64,000 nt of DNA from Mycteria americana (lineage: Eukaryota; Chordata; Aves; Ciconiiformes; Ciconiidae), in contig NC_134367.1 of the NCBI RefSeq assembly GCF_035582795.1, positions 5,134,562-5,198,561 of the forward strand, in the 5' to 3' direction. A model generated the notes under the pieces. The model was not told the origin of the DNA. It saw nothing but the letters and a program-made list of their open reading frames with translations, and searched no databases. Every line of letters starts with the position of its first letter. Positions within the stretch are counted from its first letter, which is position 1. This document shows, piece after piece, positions 53,478 to 64,000 of this stretch. Position numbers and translations under genes: made by a program.

Positions 53478-55079
53478 CAGGCAAACCTTCCTTCGCATTG
53501 TCCGTTTTTTTAACACGATGTACCGCAAAGAGGCGACCTATTCTGCAGGCGAGCAGAGCCCATCTCTGCCTTTGAAAGGAAACAATTGAGCTTTGCAGCG
53601 GGCTGGTGCACCAGGGGGGGGGGGAAAGGGAAAAAAGAGAGACACAGAGGCAGAGAGACAGAGAGAAAGAAGGTGTTTCTAAATGCAAGGTCCTGTCTCT
53701 GGAAATTTCAAGCTCTGTCTATAAGGTTCCTACAAATCTTTGTTATCTTGTATAGGATCCTATGGGAAAGTGCATAGTGTCCTTCGTACTTTCAAAGGTC
53801 CTACAGGTAAAGAGTCTTTTATATATGTGTAATCTCGAAAACGAGGAGAACTTAATCAGGAGCCACTTCTGCTGGTGTTTGGTTGGCTGGTGGGAAGGGT
53901 GGGCTTTTCTTTTTTTCTTCGCTTCGGCCTCAAATTAAAGCAGAAAGTATAAATTCATCCCTTTTCCCCTCAGCCTCTGCAGCACCCCCCCCCCCCCCGC
54001 CCCCCGTTTCAAAGTGTACATCTTCTTCTAAAAACTCAACCCTCAAAAGGCAAGAGACAAATAACAGCCAGATATTATAACAGGAGCTGGACAACGGTCT
54101 TGCTGGAAGTTGTTAAATCAGATATGAGGGTTTTTTTTCTCAGCACAGCCACCGCTGCACAGAGGAGGAGGAGAAAAGGGCACATCTTGGAGTGGGTTGG
54201 ACAGACCATTTCAAGCCAAGCAATAGTGTAAAAAATGCTGAAAAAGAAGAAAAGGGTGTATGCTGTTTGCATGTGGATGTGCGGAGATACCCATGCAGCC
54301 ACCCCACACATGCTCTCAGGCACCTATAGATCTGAATGACCCTCTTAGAAAAATACCAGGCTCATAAAGGGACAGTTTGCCATCACTTTTGTTCAAGTCT
54401 TTGAGTCATGTCCTGGAAGGCTGGCACAGGGCAGTGTGAATGTGCTTCGTGACAGCTAATGCTGTACAGTTTCGTGGCACCCTGAATTAAATATGCTCTA
54501 CGTGCTGGGGGAGGGGAGAGGAGGGGAGAAAGAAAAGAAGCTAAAATAGATTTGACGACCACTGGCTCTTTGCTAACAGCATGGTGTATAGACAGTAAAT
54601 TCTTATTTTCAAGTCCCACTATTGTTACATTTCGCTTGCACTTGCAAAACATGACAAACGTGTCTTAAGTGATCATTTAGTAAATTAAACTGAACAAAGG
54701 TTCTTCGCATTTTTTTTGTGCTTGTTTCCCCCCCACACCCCCGCAGCTTCCTTAAGTCTAATTTAGCAATTTCAAACAGGAAGACTTGCACCAATTTATA
54801 CCCGAAATGTGCAATAAACCCTGGATCCAAAATGCGAGACACATACTCAGAACTAACCATTACAAGCTATACTTTCAAACCTAAATAAGAAGGGGGAAAA
54901 CCAGGGATTTTTCGGCAGTTTTGGGGCATGCTTTTACAACCTCTTCCAACGAAAGCCCCGGCTTTTTCAGCGGTGAGCTGGGCAGGGGCACTGCAGCCTC
55001 AGCTGCAATTGCAAAGGAATATTTCATACTTTTTTTTTGGCTTAAAAAAAACCCCAAAACAACAAAAGGATACCTTTAC
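52961..55079. other. 5' flank of TFAP2B, no gene recognised
   Basis: This non-coding sequence has a T run of about 30 at 53444-53473, a purine-rich stretch at 53612-53672 and a C run at about 53986-54005. No TFAP2B 5' UTR exon can be assigned without transcripts. Confidence 0.55.
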
Positions 55080-55250
55080 ATATAGCCCTGCTTATGCCGG
55101 AGGAAGCCCTCCCCGCCGTTCCAGCTGTAGCAACGGCGGGCAATGGCCCCGCGGCCGCGGGGAGCCGGGCGCGCCGGGGCGGCGTTGAGCGGGGCAGCGG
55201 CGCCCTCTGATGGGGGTTCCCCTCCTGCAGCAGGTCCCTTCCAAAAGCTG
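55080..55250. promoter_or_regulatory. Small CpG-rich patch upstream of TFAP2B
   Basis: A short dense CpG cluster (55100-55205, including GCGGCCGCGG) lies about 2.8 kb upstream of the first coding exon. It ends in a CTCF-like motif. It could be a promoter edge or an insulator. Confidence 0.4.
55196..55213 (-). promoter_or_regulatory. CTCF-like motif
   Basis: The plus strand reads GCGGCGCCCTCTGATGGG. Its complement fits the CTCF core CCANCAGRGGGCGC apart from minor positions. This is a match by eye only. Confidence 0.4.
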
Positions 55251-55636
55251 CTGCCTTCCCCCCCCGGTTATACCCCTAGCCGGGAGTTACAGAGAGCCAA
55301 GCATCTCCTCTGCAAGAAATGATGCTGATATCAGTGTTTCCTCCGTTAGGATAAAGCTGCAGCTTCTTATTTACACCGATTTATTTTTTTTCTCAGTGTT
55401 TCAGCCTTTGCTTTATAATTAGAATAAATCTTTTATCCCCCGCTTTTAAATGCGGTATGTAGCCTAGGTCAAATATCCAAATCATCTCAAAGAGGTGTCT
55501 GTTAATAGCCCTGGGAGGGAGAGGACCTGCAACACCGTGATGGCCACTTTGGTGAGAAGTCAGGAGAAAAAAAAATAAAATCGATGTTAATTCAACAAGT
55601 TATGGTCCTCTCATTTCATAGGATGCTTCTGACATA

Positions 55637-55660
55637 TATATATATATATATATATATTTT
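55637..55660. repeat. (TA)n microsatellite
   Basis: A nearly perfect TA run of about 11 units between the two CTCF-like motifs. Confidence 0.9.
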
Positions 55661-55828
55661 AAACTTTGCCTGCACCTAGTCAAGATCCTGTTTCAGAAAT
55701 GGACTTTCAATCCTGCTCTGCCTTTTAAATCTAACGTGGGTCTCTACAATAAAGTATATATATGGCTCTATAGCCAACTCCCAGCAAATCCGTATTGTTG
55801 GCTGAGTTTAAAATAAATCCGTTTAGCT

Positions 55829-55846
55829 CAGCGCCCTCTGCTGCTC
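55829..55846 (-). promoter_or_regulatory. CTCF-like motif
   Basis: The plus strand reads CAGCGCCCTCTGCTGCTC. Its complement carries CAGCAGAGGGCGCTG, a close match to the CTCF core. It has the same orientation as the motif 630 bp away. Confidence 0.5.
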
Positions 55847-56262
55847 GCTGGAGGCTCTCATGTCGAAGCAGGTTTCTGTGAGTTCCAACTGAAAAATCCA
55901 GTCTTTTTGGACGTGTTTGGTACTTTTTCTTGCAAACTAGCTCTTTTTTTCCTGAAAATTTTCTTCCATATGTTCTCACGTGTATTTCAGAATTCAGTAT
56001 TTTTTATTAAAAAGCTTCTTTGCAATTTAATTCACAAGGGAAAAAAACATCATGTAACGTTGCAGGTATCTCAAAATGTAGCTTAACATTCACTGCCTGC
56101 TTATTCATGGATTTACAAAAATCATTGAGTTGGTGTGCATTTTATAACTTCTCTTTGTGAATAATACCAAGAGTCATCTCTTAAAATAACTCCAACTTCC
56201 TATATTGTTTGCTGGTAAACTTAGTTTCCCTGTTACATCTGCAGACATAATCAGGGTTTTTC

Positions 56263-56640
56263 CTAGAATCGTACAATCATAGACTCATAGAATGGTTTGG
56301 GTTGGAAGGGCCCTTTAAAGGCCATCTAGTCCAAACCCCTTGCAGTGAGCAGGGACATCTTCAACTAGATCAGGTTGCTCAGAGCCCTGTCCAACCTGAC
56401 CTTGAATGTTTCCAGGGATGGGACATCTACCACATCTCTGGGCCACCTGGGCCAGTGTTTCACCTCCCTCATTGTAAAAAATTTCTTCCTTATATCTAGT
56501 CTAAATCTACCCTCTTTTAGTTTAAAACCATTACCCCTTGTCCTATCCCAACAGGTCCTACTAAAAAGTCTGTCTGCATCATTTTACATTTTCCCAAAAC
56601 CACCAGTGTTCATCCTTTGTCAAGGGACATCACCAAACCC
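56263..56640 (-). mobile_element. CR1 LINE 3' fragment
   Basis: Read on the minus strand this is the familiar avian CR1 3' tail. It includes AAGAAATTTTTTACAATGAG, TTCAAGGTCAGGTTGGACA, a GTTGGACTAGATGG-like block and the terminal ATTCTATGA-type repeats near 56285. The 5' part is truncated, as is usual for CR1. The left boundary near 56640 is approximate. Confidence 0.92.
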
Positions 56641-57932
56641 TCTTGTTGCTGCCTGCTCTCTTAGATGCCAGGAGTAGTTTATAGCAAGCCAGGAAAGCTC
56701 AACCACATGTGCAGATCCCCCATGGACAGGCCCAAAGAGTTTACCACATTTAATAACCCTGTGGGGAAGAGGCTGTGGGCTTTCCCATCAGTGGTGACCT
56801 CCCTGGGGACACCCTTTGCCACAGTCCCTTTCAGTCTCTTTCCAAAGCCAGGATCAGGGTGAAGGAGTCACCCCTGGGCATCAGGACTCACCTCCCACTA
56901 CCCTGGGGATGCCAACTACCCTACACTGCTGCTTGCAGCCAGGAAGGAGAGGGCAGAGCCAAGTAACTCAATCTGAAATGTCTTCCCTGAAAAGGGCTCC
57001 AAAACATCCTAATAACCATGCATGGGAGCAAGCAGGCTAGAAAGGGCTGGTGTGACCATTTCAACCATTGGTACTACCCTCCTGTGAAAAGAAGGGAGAG
57101 AAATGTCTTTCTGAAGGCTAGCAGAGTCTTCCCTATGATTCCTGACCTTTTGTACAAGAGGAAGAGAGTCAAAAAGCTCTGCACCAGACAGAGACAGTAA
57201 TGAACAATCAATCAAAGAGTCACAAAACAGAAACCCCACCAATTGGCTTGTTGTTCCTCTCTCGGTTTAAGAGCATGTATGGCAAACTCAGGGAATGCTT
57301 TGGACTCCTTTTTGCTAGTAAGACCAGAGTCCTGTTAGTAAGTGGTTTGTAGTATGTTTGAAGATATTTAGTCAGTTTTCAGGAGGGCATTTCTGCTGCC
57401 TTTGCTTTGGGGTTTTCTCTTTGTCTTTCCCCTCTGCATTGGGGTCTTTTGGGATGGTGAGGAATTGCAAGGGATTCATGACAGCAAAGAGTTTAGGAGA
57501 ACCAGAGGTAACCCTATGGAAATCCCAGTCCATACCACAAGGAGACACTGAAGATACCCTGGGTAAATATTTCCAGCTGAGAGAGACGACACTGTGCTAT
57601 TTATATTCGGCAGGAACTGTAAAATCATCAAATGGCTGGAAAATTGCAGAGAGGAGGAAACTTAAAAGAAGATAGTAGGTGGGTAGAGAAGAAATTTTAA
57701 ACCATCTCAGCAATTTGGTATTTTTTTTAGGATGAGAGTATTCTCAAATATGAAGCAGATGATAGGTACAAATTAAACAGCATGATACAAAACATCAAAG
57801 GTTTTTTTTGAGCTAGTAATAACAAATATCCACTCATAGCCAGTAAAACCACGCTGATACAGCCTAAAAGATAGTCAGTCATGTAGAGCAGAACTCTATT
57901 CTCTATTTGGAGAAACAATTACATTTTTCTAT
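56641..57932. other. Spacer between CR1 copies, no gene recognised
   Basis: This is non-coding sequence. ORFs of up to 105 codons have no recognisable similarity and no splice context. Confidence 0.5.
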
Positions 57933-58338
57933 TTCATAGAATCATAGAATCATTTAAGTTGGAAAAGATCATTGAGTCCCACTGTAAACCTAGCACTGCC
58001 AAGCCCACCACTAAACCATGTCTCTAAGCACCACATCTACACGTCTTTCAAATACCTGCAGGGATGGTGACTCAACCACTTCCCTGGGCATCCTGTTCCA
58101 ATGCTTGACAACCCTTTCAGTGAAGAAATTTTTTCTAATATCCAACTTAAACCTCCCCCGCGCAACTTGAGGCCGTTTTCTCTCATCCTATCACTTGTTT
58201 CCTTGGAGAAGAGACCAACACCCACCTTGCTACAACCTCCTTTCAGGTAGTTGTAGGGAGAAATCAGGTCTCCCCTGAGACTCTTTTACTCCAGCCTAAA
58301 TAACCCCAGTTCCCTCAGCTGCTCCTCATTAGACTTGT
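57933..58338 (-). mobile_element. CR1 LINE fragment, 3' part (split copy)
   Basis: On the minus strand it carries the CR1 3' end (ATTCTATGATTCTATGA at the 57933 edge). Blocks such as CTCCTTTCAGGTAGTTGTAG and AGACTCTTTTACTCCAGCCT, read on the plus strand, are typical of another CR1 subfamily. The copy breaks at 58338 and resumes at 60935, so an LTR element was inserted into it. Confidence 0.92.
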
Positions 58339-58923
58339 TGTGCTGGTTTTGGCTGGGATAGAGTTAATTTTCTTCATAGTAGGTAGTATGGGGCTATGTT
58401 TTGGAGTTGTGCTGAAAACAGTGTTGATACTACAGGGATTGCTGAGCAGTGCTTACACAGATTCAAGGCCTTTTCTGCTTCTCAGCCCACCCCACCAGCG
58501 AGTAGGCTGGGGATGCACAAGAAGTTGGGAGGGGACACAGCTGGGACAGCTGACCCCAAGTAACCAAAGGGTTATTCCATACCATATGAAGTCATGCTCA
58601 GCATGTAAAGCTGGGAGAAGAAGAAGGAAGGGGGGCATGTTTGGAGTGATGGTGTTTGTCTTCCCAAGTCACCGCTACACGTGATGGAGCCCTGCTTTCC
58701 TGGAGATGGCTGAACACCTGCCTGCCCATGGGAAGGAGTGAGTAAATTCCTTGTTTTGCTTTGCTTGCGTGTGTGGCTTTTGCTTTACCTATTAAACTGT
58801 CTTTATCTCAAGCCACAAGTTTTCTCATTTTTACTCTTCTGATTCTCTCCCCCACCCTGCTGTGGGGGGAGTGAGCGACTGGCTGTGTGGCGCTTAGTTG
58901 CCAGCTGGGGTTAAACCACGACA
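58339..58923 (+). repeat. 5' long terminal repeat
   Basis: It starts TGTGCTGGTTTTGGCTGG and ends AAACCACGACA. It carries an ATTAAA poly(A)-type signal at 58791-58796. Its partner is at 60360-60934. Confidence 0.9.
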
Positions 58924-58931
58924 GTGCTTTT

Positions 58932-58949
58932 TGGTGCACAACGTGGGGC
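58932..58949 (+). other. Retroviral primer binding site, Lys-tRNA type
   Basis: TGGTGCACAACGTGGGGC lies eight bases after the LTR. It matches the Lys-tRNA-1,2 primer site, as I recall it, with two mismatches (positions 4 and 7). Confidence 0.75.
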
Positions 58950-59272
58950 TCGAAGGATTTGAGGTAACAACAGGTTTGATTGGAATGTGCTACATCAAAT
59001 TTATAGCTGTTATTGCTGTTCAGCTATTAATCGGCAGGCTCCTGTGCTTGCCATGGGGCTTGCTTGCCTTACTGTATCTTAGAGTCTAGTGCTCGTTAGT
59101 GGCTGCTTTTTGCTTTCACTGCTTGCTGTACTGCTTATCTTTCTACTCCGCTGTGCCTGGGAATATTTTGATAACAGCAATGGCAATGCGCCTGGGCTGG
59201 CAGATGGCCAGGGCATCGCTGCTGTTTCTGTGCTGGCTGGACAGGGTGGAACTCCAGTATGAACTTGAGTCA

Positions 59273-59880
59273 AAGGGGCTGTGGCCATGGATAAGTCCAC
59301 GCCAAAGTAGGTACATCTCAAAGCGTCTGTGGCCATGGTTATGTCTGTGCCGCAGTAAGTATACCTCTGAAGGGATTTGTGGCCTAAGGATAAGTCCACA
59401 CTGGAGAAGGTACACCTCGAAGCATCTGTGGCTGTGGATAAGTCCACGCTGCAACAGGTACACCTTGAAGCATCAGTGGCTGTGCATAAGCCCATGCTGC
59501 AGCAGGTACACCCTGAAACATCTGTGGCTGTGCATGAGGTCATACTGGAACATCTCAAAGCATGTGGCTATGGATAAGCCCACGACAGAGCAGGTACACC
59601 CCTGGAGGGACTGCAGCCATTAGGACTGCAGGTTTACTTCTGAAGGGACTGTGGCTGTGGATAAGGTCATGCTGGAGCAGGTATCTCTGAAGGCATTGTG
59701 GCCCATGGGTAAGGCCACGCTGGCACAGGTGCATCTCAAAGTGACTGTGGCTGTGGCTGCAGCAGGTATACCCCTGAAGAGACTGTGGCTCATAGATAAG
59801 GCTCCACTCGGACCAGGTACAGCCCTAAGGGACTGCAGTCTGTGGATAAGTCCAAGCTGGAGCAGGAGCAAGGGGAGGAG
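59273..59880 (+). repeat. 48-bp tandem repeat array inside the retrovirus
   Basis: About eleven imperfect units share a core like GTGGATAAGTCCACGCTG...CAGGTACACCTTGAAGCATC. Core positions 59289, 59337, 59388, 59436, 59484 and 59532 are spaced by 48 or 51 bases, so the period is 16 codons. In one frame the units read like DKSTLQQVHLEASVAV. Later units contain indels (spacings of 40, 87 and 50), which break the frame. It may be the remnant of a repeat-bearing coding segment. Confidence 0.8.
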
Positions 59881-60359
59881 TTCACTGCAGTGTTAAACCC
59901 TATATCCTGGTGCAAAGGGACCAGGGATGGAGATTGTAATGGAAATAACTTTAAATTGTTGTAACCCATGATTTGAGTCGGATGTTATAGGAATTACTAC
60001 AGCAGGAACCACCTGAACCAATGGAGGCCAGGCCTTACAAAAAGCAGTGCAAATGCAGCAGTGACCTGACCTGAGCTGGCTTTGGTGCCCAGTAACTCCA
60101 CGCAACACACCACCTCTCCTGTCCTGAGCGACCACCATAACAGATGGAGCCCAAAGTCATGGACTAAATTGACTCAGTGGACATTTTGTGGACATTTCTA
60201 GACATTTTACAGACATTTTGCAGGGATGGTCCATAGACTAAGGGAATGATATCTGCGTATTATATCAAAGGATGGGAAGGGGGAGGTCGGTAGTGAGAAT
60301 GTATTGGATAGTGTGGGACCCAAGCATGACGTAAATGGTATGGAATAAGGGGTGCAGAA
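59881..60359 (+). other. 3' internal part of the retrovirus
   Basis: This is non-coding remnant sequence between the repeat array and the 3' LTR. It has a local repeat of GACATTTTGTG/GACATTTTACA (60180-60222) and a purine-rich stretch near 60268-60289. No frame could be assigned. Confidence 0.6.
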
Positions 60360-60934
60360 TGTGTTGGTTTTGGCTGGACTAAAGTTAATTTTCTTCATGG
60401 TAGCTAGGATGGGGCTATGTTTTGGATTTGTGCTGGAAACAGTGTTTATAACACAGGGATGCTTTCGTTGCTGCTAAGTAGTGCTTACACAGAGTCAAGG
60501 CCTTTTCTGCTTCTCACCCCACCCCACCAGTGAGTAGGCTGGGGGTGCACAAGAAGCTGGGAGGGGACACAGCTGGGACAGCTGACCCCAAGTGACCAAA
60601 GGGATATTCCATACCCTATGACGTCATGCTCAACATATAGAGCTGGGGGAAGAAGAAAGAAGGGATGATGGAATTTGTCTTCCCAAGTAGTGGTTACGTG
60701 TGATGGAGCCCTGCTTTCCTGGAGATGGCTGAACACCTGCCTGCCCATGGGAAGCAGTGAATGAATTCCTTGTTTTGCTTTGCTTGTGTGTGTGGCTTTT
60801 ACTTTACCTATTAAACTGTCTCTATCTCAACCCACAAGTTTTTTACCCTTCCAATTCTCTCCCCATCCCACTGCAGGGGGAGTGAGCAGGCAGCTGTGTG
60901 GTGTTTAGTTGCTGGCTGGGGTTAAACCACAACA
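60360..60934 (+). repeat. 3' long terminal repeat
   Basis: It starts TGTGTTGGTTTTGGCTGG and ends AAACCACAACA, collinear with the 5' LTR. Differences include a small insertion near 60460. Its ATTAAA signal is at 60810-60815. Confidence 0.9.
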
Positions 60935-61230
60935 CTTTTTCTCTAGACCCTTCACCAGCTTTGTTCCCTTTCTTTGGGCATGCTCTAGTACCTCAATGTC
61001 TTTCTTGCAGTGAGGGGCCTGAAATTGAACACACTGATTTGTCTAATTGTGATAAAAAATGAGCTCCAATGTCACTCATCTATCTGTGGTACTCACCTGG
61101 CCACCAGTCTTTGATAGCAGGGATCCGAACTTCTGCAGTTCAGGATATGGTTGGCTTTCTGGGCTGAGAGCGCACATTGCTGGCTCATGCCCAGTTTTTC
61201 CCAATCTAGTTCTCCCAGGCCAAGTCTCAC
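60935..61230 (-). mobile_element. CR1 LINE fragment, 5' part of the split copy
   Basis: The plus strand resumes with TCTAGACCCTTCACCAGCTT, then CCTCAATGTCTTTCTTG and GTGAGGGGCC, the CR1 segment expected next after the 58338 break. Similarity weakens but remains visible at GGCTTTCTGGGC...CATTGCTGGCTCATG (near 61153-61190). The far end is approximate. Confidence 0.85.
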
Positions 61231-62906
61231 ACAGCCTGTGGGCTATTTGGAAAAGCCCCTACAAGTGTTGTCTCTATTACTATACTGAGGAGAACTCTGG
61301 CACCCAAGTTTAATTATGTACCCCAGTCATGTCTCGGTGTTTTACCCCTCCGTACTACCTGTTTTTTCAAAAGAAACCTGGGTACGTGATGTCAACAAGG
61401 ACCTGGACCTTGAGGCAATGTGGTGGGTTGCCTCACCAGACACCTAGATGCAGCTTTGGCTCCCTTCTTCAGAATGGTTCTACATACTCCAAACTCTCTG
61501 GAGCAGGAATGACAATCAGATCTCCCAGGTTAAGAATGAAGAGTGTTTCAGGCCTTTTTTCTCATGCCACTATCTCTTAATCTTTATTTTGATCTGATGT
61601 AGGTGCTCAACTTAAGACAAGGGTAGTGAACTTCAAATAAGTGCTTGGCTCCCTAAGGCAGAGAGTGCAAAGCCTTGCTCAGGCCTGACTGTCCCTTCAT
61701 ATGAGCTTGGATTGCTCCATGTTGCTGGCTTGTGTCTCCTTGTCTTAGGGTCCAAAACTCCTTTTGCTCTTTGAACAGGAATCCTGAGTGCTAACTTCAT
61801 GGCTTTCCATGATTGGCAGGAAAAGCAGGAGTTAGGTGATGCAACGTTAAACTGAAGCTTTTATGCACGATCTACCACTGGATGATTTACCCTTTGTAAC
61901 ACAGAGGGGAGCCTGGGGAGTCCCAAGAGCTGCTGTCACAGCTGTAGGGTTATCCTTCCTCTCCACATCCACCTTTTGAAAGTGAATTAATCCTTTCTAA
62001 AACTGCTTCCTCCTAGAAGCCAAACAAAACACACAGAGAAGTTGTTAAACTTGTTTCCTTAAAAATTTTAAACTAAACATAAGGATATCTTTCAGTTTTC
62101 TCAGCTGGCATATTGGCACTTACATTTGGAACTAGCTTGTTCATCTGAATAAAGCATATACTTTTTATTTCTTTATTGTTCCCGTTCCCCAACAGAAGCC
62201 CCTGTACTTAGAGTCACATAATCAAGGACAGGCAAACTGCAGCCATTAAAGGGAGGTCTCAGTTTTATTGTTTAATATACCAGAAAGTTAGGAGATTCCA
62301 TTTTTATTTGTTTAATTTAATTCAGCTATGTTTATGTGGATGCAAATTGTTTGTATGTGATTTGGCTGAAAAACAAGGTTTAAGTTATATTTATACAAGA
62401 AAATACACTCTTCACATTTTAGGACATAGCCTGTAGAGCGAATTACCTATGCTTAAGATACAGCATTTAAATTTCATGGCAGGAGAGAGTTAATCAGTTT
62501 TAGGGAAAGAGAAGAAAAATTAAGACCTGGTCTGTTATTAGATTTGAGAATACTTTTTTCCTCCAGTATCACCCTCCCTCACTTTCTTTTTAATTCCTCC
62601 ACTCTCTTAACTTGCTTTCTGGCAGTAGGTGCTCAGATAATATGACCATAGGCAATGCTTTAGGGAGTTAAAAAATTCTGGATACTTGAAAGGAGACATA
62701 GCAAAGTCAGCAAACTGTATCTATAGGGCAAACTATTTCAGGTTCCCAAAATTGCTCATAATATATCTAGAGTCACACCATTCCCTGGATGCTCCCTTCA
62801 GTTTTCTCCTATACTGCACTGTGGCCATCAGGGACTTTAGCCCAATAACAGCAGGGTCCTAAGTTAAAAGTTTCCTTAAGTGTGGTTTTAAGGGATTTTA
62901 AGTCTC
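61231..62906. other. Intergenic, no gene recognised
   Basis: This is non-coding sequence on the 5' side of TFAP2B. No exon of TFAP2D, which neighbours TFAP2B in other vertebrates, was found here. Confidence 0.55.
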
Positions 62907-63096
62907 TTCCCTTCCCTTCCCTTCCCTTCCCTTCCCTTCCCTTCCCTTCCCTTCCCTTCCCTTCCCTTCCCTTCCCTTCCCTTCCCTTCCCTTCCCTTCC
63001 CTTCCCTTCCCTTCCCTTCCCTTCCCTTCCCTTCCCTTCCCTTCCCTTCCCTTCCCTTCCCTTCCCTTCCCTTCCCTTCCCTTCCCTTCCCTTCCC
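62907..63096. repeat. (TTCCC)n pentanucleotide array, 38 perfect copies
   Basis: This is 190 bp of uninterrupted TTCCC units, which is (AAGGG)n-type on the minus strand. The proline/serine and glycine/arginine repeat ORFs over it are artefacts. Confidence 0.97.
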
Positions 63097-64000
63097 TCTA
63101 CGTTAATAAATACAACAGTGACAAGGAACATTTCTGGCTACTCAATTTTTCTATTGCTCAATGGTCCACAGGATCCTGGCATGGTTTTGGCCCATGTCAG
63201 CAATTTCAGGAAGCTCCCAGGCACAGTTTGGGGGTCAGCAAAGACCAGACACTATTCCAAGGAGGGAGATGGGATATGATCACACTGGTTTAGAGATTGA
63301 TTTTAATAATAAGGATACAGTGCCATTTAGATTCATGGCACATAGTTCAGATATAGTCTAAAAAATTAGGCACAAACTTATTGTTTGAATTAGGTTAACT
63401 GCATCCTCACTGCCTTCCATGCAATATTCATTCTAGTGATAGAATATGATATTAATATTAATATAAACATGCAATTTAGAGTTGTAATCCTAAGGTAATT
63501 GTATATCACTTTCATTATTATAAATGCACAAGCACAATAAAAATCAATGTTTCCTGCCTAAAAGGCATAAGAATGAGCAAGTGTAAATGAATCATTTTAA
63601 CAGCTCTGAAATTAAACATTTTGTTCTCCAGTATCAAAATGAGAAAGTCCAAAATTCAAATTTTAGCCTTTCTCCCACCCCTAGTTTTGAAATGAACATC
63701 TACTGATTTGATTTGGCTACCAGAAGAAAACCTATGTTGCAAAAACTTTCAAGCACCTACACTTTGATAATCAGATTTGTCTATGGAGTTTCAGATTACC
63801 TTCCTAAAAATGTAATGACAGCGCTCCTTAAAAAAAGGCTCACAGAATCACTACTCCACTTTGCCAACACTGGTCTTCGTTACTGAAGTTCAACATGGTC
63901 ATTTTTTTTGTCCAATTAGATAATGAAAAGTTTCAGTCCACTTTTGTTTCAGGGGCCTTAGACTGGGTTTTATCACATGTTGAAATCACAAGAGCAGTGT
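63097..64000. other. Intergenic, no gene recognised
   Basis: AT-rich non-coding sequence runs to the end of the window. No exon or transposon end was recognised. Confidence 0.5.

Larger units (their letters stand above)
58339..60934 (+). mobile_element. Short endogenous retrovirus inserted in CR1
   Basis: The element is about 2.6 kb, with two direct LTRs (585 and 575 bp), a primer binding site and an internal region of 1.4 kb. No intact or recognisable gag, pro, pol or env reading frame was seen, so it looks internally deleted or non-autonomous. It interrupts a CR1 copy, with flanking CTTGT (58334-58338) and CTTTT (60935-60939) as a possible imperfect 5-bp target duplication. The Lys-tRNA-like primer site suggests a betaretrovirus-like (ERVK-type) origin. 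The LTRs differ at many positions, so it is not very recent. Confidence 0.88.

Noticed and set aside
59099..59623. 174-codon ORF with LWPWISP-type repeats inside the retrovirus
   Set aside because: It is an alternative frame of the 48-bp array. No retroviral domain is visible, and another frame gives a more protein-like repeat. I annotate the array instead.
59273..59880. CRISPR-like regularly spaced repeats
   Set aside because: The units are contiguous, diverged tandem repeats between retroviral LTRs in a vertebrate genome, without unique spacers.
52961..64000. Exons of TFAP2D, the usual neighbour of TFAP2B
   Set aside because: No AP-2-like peptide occurs on either strand in this part. The gene presumably lies outside the window.

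Overview
The window is nuclear DNA of a bird. CR1 retrotransposon tails, an avian-type endogenous retrovirus with TGTG...ACA long terminal repeats, vertebrate introns with GT-AG junctions and long non-coding deserts all point that way. No bacterial-type gene organisation, tRNA, rRNA or CRISPR array was seen. Almost every computed ORF is an artefact of non-coding or low-complexity sequence.

One protein-coding gene is present and complete: TFAP2B (transcription factor AP-2 beta) on the minus strand, coding span 25764-52325. I rebuilt it exon by exon. Seven coding exons (52325-52245, 47494-47036, 41812-41752, 33879-33660, 31035-30917, 28248-28107, 26064-25764) total 1383 nt and give 460 residues plus stop, the same length as I recall for human AP-2 beta. 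All six introns have GT-AG ends and phases fit at every junction. An alternative upstream coding segment at 48761-48735 (MLVHTYSAM) matches the alternative first exon known in the paralogue TFAP2A.

Layout: 1-14 kb is anonymous gene desert with a decayed minisatellite at 10.6-10.9 kb. From 14.2 to 19.9 kb there is a CpG-rich block, interrupted by an 80-bp GGAA array and a 240-bp perfect GAAAA array. About 20.2-25.76 kb is the likely TFAP2B 3' UTR and 3' flank. TFAP2B follows to 52.3 kb, with two promoter-like zones: about 48.8-51.3 kb (CpG-rich, with minisatellite) and upstream of 52.3 kb, beside a TA-rich microsatellite. From 52.3 to 56 kb is 5' flank with a small CpG-rich patch and two CTCF-like motifs in the same orientation.

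From 56.2 to 61.2 kb are two CR1 copies. The second is split by a short, non-autonomous-looking endogenous retrovirus of about 2.6 kb, with two LTRs, a Lys-tRNA-type primer binding site and an internal array of 48-bp repeats. The rest is desert, plus a perfect 190-bp TTCCC array at 62.9 kb.

All function in the window centres on TFAP2B, a developmental regulator (neural crest, limb, kidney, ductus arteriosus). The large introns and flanks are where its enhancers would be expected. Conservation could not be tested here, so enhancer and insulator calls are inference.
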